Shown piece by piece: positions 62,760-64,000 of a stretch of DNA of 64,000 nt. Made by a program: the position numbers and the translations under genes. The notes below the pieces were generated by a model. The model saw nothing but the letters and a program-made list of their open reading frames with translations, ran no database searches and had not been told where the DNA came from. The DNA is taken from contig CATNEN010000012.1 of assembly GCA_950097015.1 (NCBI GenBank), positions 799,501 through 863,500 of the forward strand. Direction: 5' to 3'. Every line of letters starts with the position of its first letter. Within the stretch, counting starts at the first letter, position 1. This stretch comes from Macrostomum hystrix. Its lineage: Eukaryota; Platyhelminthes; Macrostomidae.

Positions 62760-64000
62760 TTGACTCTAAATCCTAGATCCTTTTTAAATCCTAGAATAAA
62801 AAAAGGGTTTCGAATGAGGGAATCCGATTTTGGACAAAGGAATAGGATTAAGGATGAGGGAATAATATTTAGAATTAGGGAAAACATTTTGGATAAGGGA
62901 ATAATATCTGGAATTAAGGAAAAAATTTTGGATGAGGGAACAGGATCTGGGATGAGGGAACAGCATCTGAAATGAGTGAACAGGATCTGGGATGAGGGAA
63001 CAGGATCTAGGATGATGGAACAGGATCTGGGATGAGGGAGCAGGATCTGGGATGAGGGAACTGTTTCCAGGATGAGGGAACATGATCTGGGATGAGGGAA
63101 CAGGATCTGGGATGAGGGAACAGGATCTGGGATGAGGGAACAGGATCTGGGATGAGGGAACAGGATCTGGGATGAGGGAACAGGACCTGGGATGAGGGAA
63201 CAGGATCTGGGATGAGGGAACAGAATCTGGGATGAGGGAACAGGATCTGGGATGAGGGAACAGGATCTGGGATGAGGGAACAGGACCTGAGATGAGGGAA
63301 CAGGATCTGAGATTAGGCAAAAGGATCTGAGATGAGGGAACAGGATCTGGGATGAGGGAACAGGATCTAGGATGAGGGAACAGGATCTGGGATGAGGGAA
63401 CAGGACCTGGGAGGAGGGAACAGGACCTGGGATGAGGGAACAGGATCTGGGATGAGGGAACAGGACCTGGGAGGAGGGAACAGGACCTGGGATGAGGGAA
63501 CAGGATCTGGGATGAGGGAACAGGATCTGGGATGAGGGAACAGGATCTAGGATGAGGGAACTGAATCCAGGATGAGGGAACAGGATCTGGGATGAGGGAA
63601 CAGGACCTGAGATGAGGGAACAGGATCTGAGATGAGGGAACAGGATCTGAGATGAGGGAACAGGAATCTGGGATGAGGGAACTGGATCCAGGATGAGGGA
63701 ACAGGATCTGGGATGAGGGAACAGGATCTGGGATGAGGGAACAGGATCTGGGATGAGGGAACAGGATCTGGGATGAGGGAACAGGATCTGGGATGAGGGA
63801 ACAGGATCTGGGATGAGGGAACAGAATCTGGGATGAGGGAACAGGATCTAGAATGAGGGAACTGGATCCAGGATGAGGGAACAGGACCTGGGAGGAGGGA
63901 ACAGGACCTGGGATGAGGGAACAGGATCTGGGATGAGGGAACTGGATCCAGGATGAGGGAACAGGATCTAGGATGATGGAACAGGATCTGGGATGAAGGA
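62760..64000. repeat. 20-bp minisatellite, >50 copies, runs off window
   Basis: Unit GATGAGGGAACAGGATCTGG; degenerate from about 62760 (GGGAATAGGATTTAG-like), clean from about 62935. Presumed intronic after the donor at 62705. Confidence 0.96.

Overview
The window is nuclear DNA of an intron-rich animal. It has GC-rich exons in AT-rich surroundings, GT-AG introns (plus one GC-AG), CAG/poly-Q tracts, a FOXP transcription factor and a uridine-cytidine kinase. Nothing looks prokaryotic or viral. The species cannot be fixed from the sequence; an invertebrate bilaterian is the most I would infer. More than a third of the window is tandem repeat.

Layout. (1) 1-9525, minus strand: a FoxP gene running off the left edge. 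Seven exons give the poly-Q N-terminus, C2H2 finger, leucine zipper and forkhead domain. Its introns hold a 31-bp, a 44-bp (about 94 copies), a 19/47-bp, a 20-bp and an 11-bp array. (2) 9526-12465: divergent intergenic region. (3) 12466-25896, plus strand: a four-exon uridine-cytidine kinase. Its first intron (8.1 kb) holds inverted-repeat elements. Its second holds a 33/34-bp array apparently split by a transposon with CAGTGTTGCCA ends. (4) 25.9-40.4 kb: a 30-bp array in the probable UCK 3' UTR, then 15-, 22-, 19- and 30-bp arrays, the last with a ~1-kb higher-order period, and another inverted-repeat element. (5) 40445-44848, plus: an unrecognised gene with a P/Q/A-rich N-terminus and a possibly RRM-like C-terminal half, with a TATA box. 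(6) 45.9-51.1 kb: a 24-bp array of about 215 copies. (7) 51791-59270, plus: an unrecognised gene rich in Q, A, R and S, whose introns and 3' UTR each carry a different minisatellite. (8) 60.4-64.0 kb: more arrays and one probable exon (about 62.5-62.7 kb) of a further gene.

The unifying observation is architectural. Most long introns, and the 3' UTRs of two genes, carry a private minisatellite that begins within tens of bases of the 5' splice site or stop codon. In several cases the repeat unit resembles the adjoining exon-intron junction. Long open frames inside these arrays come from units that lack stops or are multiples of three; they are not annotated as genes. Splice sites were chosen by eye from GT/AG signals, phase continuity and family alignment; no transcript evidence was available.
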